DNA of 8,797 nucleotides from Candidatus Collierbacteria bacterium CG_4_9_14_3_um_filter_43_16 (GTDB lineage Bacteria > Patescibacteriota > Microgenomatia > UBA1400 > MFAQ01): positions 1-8,797 of the forward strand of contig PFUC01000018.1 in the NCBI GenBank assembly GCA_002789895.1. The letters are read 5' to 3'. The notes beneath the pieces were generated by a model. That model was given only the letters and a program-made list of their open reading frames with translations, searched no databases and had not been told where the DNA came from. This document shows, piece after piece, positions 6,500 to 8,797 of the stretch (positions within the stretch are counted from its first letter, which is position 1; each line of letters begins with the position of its first letter). The translations under genes and the position numbers were made by a program.

Positions 6500-6727
6500 T
6501 TACAGGAATCTTTTTAATAATTTAGCATATTCTTCTTTGTTACAACTATCCACCGCATCGGCTAGCAGTGCTTTGGCCACACTTTTTAGAGAGCTCATGG
6601 ATGCCACCACCTGAGTCACCACCGCCTCACACTTCTTATCTTCAGAAATCATTTTCTCAATTCCACCCACTTGACCCTGAATTCTTTTCAGAGCTACCTG
6701 TAGTTTTTTCTTCTCTTCAATTGTCAT
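6500..6727 (-). CDS. CsoR/CstR-family (DUF156) transcriptional repressor, probably thiol-sensing
   Basis: A 75-residue all-helical repressor. Seen: the family signature LKRIQGQVGGIEKMI (residues 13-27), Cys33 in SEDKKCEAVV, the helix SSLKSVAKALLAD and Cys62 in DAVDSC. The cysteines are 29 residues apart, as in copper sensors (CsoR Cys36/Cys65) and in the persulfide sensor CstR (Cys31/Cys60). The histidine that copper sensors carry four residues before the second cysteine is Ala58 here. From family knowledge the two-Cys, no-His pattern is that of CstR, which forms sulfur links between the cysteines. I therefore infer a reactive-sulfur or redox sensor rather than a copper sensor. ATG at 6727 is the start: a longer frame to TTG at 6805 would run back through the promoter. 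It probably represses its own operon. Confidence 0.9.
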   Translation of the reverse strand: MTIEEKKKLQVALKRIQGQVGGIEKMISEDKKCEAVVTQVVASMSSLKSVAKALLADAVDSCNKEEYAKLLKRFL

Positions 6728-6746
6728 ATTAATTATTCTTTTTATT

Positions 6747-6774
6747 CTCGAGTTCTTGAATCCTTGATTTCTTT
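6747..6774. repeat. CAAGAACTC repeat tract in the csoR leader
   Basis: The minus strand reads AAGAAATCAAGGATTCAAGAA followed by CTCGAG, just downstream of the csoR -10 box and thus in the 5' leader. It shares the words AAATCAAG and TCAAGAACTC with the tract at 1738-1766 inside argS. Short CAAG-type direct repeats of this sort may be dispersed in the genome. No function is assigned. Confidence 0.35.
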
Positions 6775-6775
6775 C

Positions 6776-6805
6776 AGTATACCCCCAGTGGTATATTCTT
6801 GTCAA
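6776..6805 (-). promoter_or_regulatory. Promoter with embedded CsoR-type operator
   Basis: A near-consensus sigma-70 promoter: TTGACA at 6805-6800, an 18-nt spacer, and TATACT at 6781-6776, about 50 nt before the csoR ATG. The spacer and -10 contain TATACCACTGGGGGTATA, a G-tract pseudopalindrome (TATACC and GGGGTATA) like the operators of CsoR-family repressors. Repressor bound here would block RNA polymerase, so the gene is probably autoregulated together with trxA, trxB and their neighbours. Confidence 0.88.
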
Positions 6806-6813
6806 TCCTTAAC

Positions 6814-7368
6814 TTAAAAGTTTAGTGCCAACAGTCCAAAAATTATTGCCATCAACAATACGAACCATCTTTTTTCTTCGGAACTAACCTCTCTTTTTAT
6901 CTGCCAAAACCAAAGATCAAACCGATCGTGACTCCAAAAGTAGTCAAAAATCAGATCAAAAACCAAGTGGATTCCAATACCCAGTACAAAACCCCTTGCA
7001 AACGAACTAGAAACACTCGTTACCGTCAACAGGGCCATTACCATCCACACTAACAAAAACAAGACACTCCTCATTACCAATTCCTTCTGCTCATGTCTTT
7101 CGTTCAACAAGGTAATCAATCCTTCGACAATTTTTTTTCTTCCAAACAAATCTCTCAGTCTTGTTCCCAACGCTTCGTCCGGCTTCATCAGAAAGCTGTA
7201 TACAAATCGATCGCAAAAGACAAACAGGAATCCAATCACTCCACCTAAAAGCCACCACAACAAATCTAAACCAAAAACAAAATTACCAGTGATTACTTTT
7301 ACAAAGATTAAAAAAACAAAAAACCCAAACAAGACATATTGATGGATTGCCACCTTATTTTTAATCAT
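6814..7368 (-). CDS. Integral membrane protein of unknown function
   Basis: A 184-residue protein with about five hydrophobic helices: roughly 11-29, 36-53, 101-120, 124-141 and 167-183. A charged cytoplasmic-looking stretch (about 60-100, LRDLFGRKK and NERHEQKE) lies between helices 2 and 3. Helix 4 runs into GIHLVFDLIFDYFWSHDRFD, which places His134, Asp138 and Asp142 at four-residue spacing, with His147 and Asp151 just after. Such a His/Asp cluster at a membrane surface could bind a metal, but I do not recognise the family. It starts 20 nt after the MFS transporter stop and probably forms an operon with it. Its own stop is only 8 nt before the csoR -35 box, and no terminator is visible between them. 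Confidence 0.75.
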   Translation of the reverse strand: MIKNKVAIHQYVLFGFFVFLIFVKVITGNFVFGLDLLWWLLGGVIGFLFVFCDRFVYSFLMKPDEALGTRLRDLFGRKKIVEGLITLLNERHEQKELVMRSVLFLLVWMVMALLTVTSVSSSFARGFVLGIGIHLVFDLIFDYFWSHDRFDLWFWQIKREVSSEEKRWFVLLMAIIFGLLALNF

Positions 7369-7388
7369 ATCTTGATCTCATTCTAACA

Positions 7389-8639
7389 CTAATCATCCCA
7401 AGTTTTTATCTCTGTCTGTGGCAATTTCATTTTTTTTGGTGTTACGACTAACAAAATAATTGAAACCAATACCATCATTACACCCATAACGACAAAAGTG
7501 TTTTTCTCACCCACAAATTGTGATATCAAACCCGCCACAATCGGGCCAACAATATAGGCAACACTAAGCGTCGATCCGGACAAACCCACCATGTGTTTCC
7601 CCTCGCTTCCCATTCGACTTACAATATCCGAATACACTGCATCAGTCAAAGGCCAAGACACAGAAAGCATTGTCCCCACCAATAGAGAAACAATCAGAGC
7701 AACCATTACACTATCACTTGGACCGATCATCACCAGCAACAGACCGGAAATCAGCATAAATATTTCAGCCATTTTCTTTTTCCCTTTGTAAATACCCCAC
7801 CTTGCGACTATCACTCCTACAAATACCATTGGTAAGGTATAAAATGGCAAAAACAAACCTCCCCACCACGTTTGTTTTGCCAGATTATCGGAAAAAACTG
7901 TGCCTGTTGTCCAATAGGTAGCATCCACAATCCCCATTGTTAAACTAATAATGATTACCGGCCAAACATGTTCAAACAAAATCGTCCAGTGCTTAATTTC
8001 CTTCAGTATATTTATTCTTTCGACAGGCTCATCCAAAACAACTTCTGACATATTTCTTCCCATTATTTTCCAAATTATGTAACCCAAGATGACACTGAAG
8101 GTGGCTACTACCACTACCCAATAGTCACCCCTACTAATTGCCAGATAACTACCTATCACTGGCCCGATAAAATAGGCAAGACTTCGAAAGGTTCCCATTA
8201 TCGCCCAAACACCGGACCTTGAAGTGGCGGGGACTGACCCCGATACAAATGCCTGAGTTCCAAAACCCAAAAATTCATAATATATTCCCCAAATCGCCAT
8301 TGCTACCAAAAACAGAATCACCATAGGCCAAGCGATACTCCAAAACAGCACACCACAAAAAACCAAACTAGATCCGATGGCCATAAGCAATATCTTTCTT
8401 GTCTTCAGACCCCTCAATAGCTGTGGAAATATCAAGTCAGCTCCAAAGCCCACCACTGAAGAAAAAGAAATCACAAGCCCCATTATCAGCGAACTGTTTA
8501 CCGAGCCTTGTATAAAAGAAGGCGCCCAATCACTTAAGATTCCGTCTCCCAAATAAACAAAAAATAGCATTAAGGAAAGCATTACCGTTCTCCCCCAAAA
8601 ACTTCCCAAAAAAAATCCACTGTTAATTTTTCCGTTCAC
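7389..8639 (-). CDS. MFS transporter, substrate unknown
   Basis: A 416-residue, very hydrophobic protein with about 12 predicted transmembrane segments, the usual size for the major facilitator superfamily. The two halves resemble each other: SGVWAIMGTFRSLAYFIGPVIGSYLA in the first half lines up with GKHMVGLSGSTLSVAYIVGPIVAGL in the second, written here in abridged alignment sense. The loop after helix 2 (about residues 62-82, GFGADLIFPQLLRGLKTRK) stands where MFS motif A is expected but matches it poorly. The first residues are soluble, and a short basic stretch sits mid-protein before GIVDATYWTTG. The start is GTG at 8639; the upstream ATGs are out of frame. No substrate can be read from the sequence; drug or metabolite export are both possible. 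Confidence 0.85.
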   Translation of the reverse strand: MNGKINSGFFLGSFWGRTVMLSLMLFFVYLGDGILSDWAPSFIQGSVNSSLIMGLVISFSSVVGFGADLIFPQLLRGLKTRKILLMAIGSSLVFCGVLFWSIAWPMVILFLVAMAIWGIYYEFLGFGTQAFVSGSVPATSRSGVWAIMGTFRSLAYFIGPVIGSYLAISRGDYWVVVVATFSVILGYIIWKIMGRNMSEVVLDEPVERINILKEIKHWTILFEHVWPVIIISLTMGIVDATYWTTGTVFSDNLAKQTWWGGLFLPFYTLPMVFVGVIVARWGIYKGKKKMAEIFMLISGLLLVMIGPSDSVMVALIVSLLVGTMLSVSWPLTDAVYSDIVSRMGSEGKHMVGLSGSTLSVAYIVGPIVAGLISQFVGEKNTFVVMGVMMVLVSIILLVVTPKKMKLPQTEIKTWDD

Positions 8640-8705
8640 CCATCCATCTTACAAGACCATCGGTCAACGATGTGACATCTTTTTCTTCTCCTCAACCAAT
8701 TCGTC

Positions 8706-8738
8706 ATTGCGAACCCGCCGGACGGCGGGTGTGGCAAT
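8706..8738. repeat. REP-like palindrome (ATTGC...GCAAT)
   Basis: A perfect inverted repeat, ACCCGCCG (8713-8720), GA, CGGCGGGT (8723-8730), flanked by ATTGC (8706-8710) and GCAAT (8734-8738). The frame CGTCATTGC...GGCAATCTC resembles the dispersed palindromes with those ends that occur in many bacterial genomes. It is GC-rich against an AT-rich background and lies in the intergenic space ahead of the MFS gene. Confidence 0.7.
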
Positions 8739-8739
8739 C

Positions 8740-8797
8740 TCACTCCACCAAAGATTTATCTCTCTCCTCCTCCTTAAGTTGTTTAAGTTTCCACATA
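8740..8797 (-). CDS. Possible C-terminal tail of an upstream gene (partial)
   Basis: On the minus strand a frame open from the right edge ends in TGA at 8742-8740, right at the border of the palindromic repeat. The last 18 residues would read MWKLKQLKEEERDKSLVE, a charged helical tail. Repeats of this kind often sit just behind stop codons, which fits. The stretch is too short for identification and may be non-coding. Between it and the MFS start (8640-8739) I see only the palindrome and a small CATCG/CGATG hairpin. Confidence 0.3.
   Translation of the reverse strand, partial: MWKLKQLKEEERDKSLVE

Noticed and set aside
6728..6805. TTG at 6805 as the csoR start
   Set aside because: That TTG is the -35 box of the promoter, and the extra 26 residues have no family similarity.
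1..8797. CRISPR array, insertion sequence, rRNA or tRNA gene
   Set aside because: No regularly spaced repeats, no transposase frame, and no rRNA or tRNA cloverleaf signature was found on either strand.

Overview
The window reads like part of a small-genome bacterium, most likely a member of the candidate phyla radiation (Patescibacteria). That is an inference from moderately AT-rich DNA, tightly packed genes, mostly absent Shine-Dalgarno sequences, divergent synthetase motifs, and an arginyl-tRNA synthetase carrying an extra N-terminal domain. No rRNA or tRNA gene is present to place it firmly. Every convincing gene is on the minus strand, so transcription runs from the right edge to the left edge.

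Right part (8797 to 6814): a possible C-terminal tail of an upstream gene, a REP-like palindrome, an MFS transporter, and a five-helix membrane protein of unknown function 20 nt behind it. Middle part (6805 to 4217): a redox operon. It opens with a strong promoter (TTGACA, 18 nt, TATACT) whose spacer holds a CsoR-type operator. It then encodes a CsoR/CstR-family repressor, thioredoxin, a 59-residue protein that is easy to miss, thioredoxin reductase and a Nudix-family protein, and it ends in a good intrinsic terminator. The repressor has two cysteines but lacks the copper-binding histidine, which fits a sulfur-species sensor better than a copper sensor and suits its thioredoxin partners.

Left part (4210 to 1): an extended -10 promoter, then an untranslated leader that folds as a T-box. 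It has an antiterminator with the 7-nt UGGUACC bulge and a mutually exclusive long terminator hairpin. Behind it lie argS and, 20 nt further on, lysS, which runs off the left edge. The ArgS protein is a fusion of an N-terminal B3/B4 (PheRS-beta-type editing) domain to a complete ArgRS. Charging of a tRNA, presumably tRNA-Arg, would thus control both synthetases.

The most notable items are the B3/B4-ArgRS fusion, which may be an arginyl-tRNA synthetase with a built-in proofreading domain, the T-box in this setting, the CstR-like redox operon, and the small unannotated gene between trxA and trxB.
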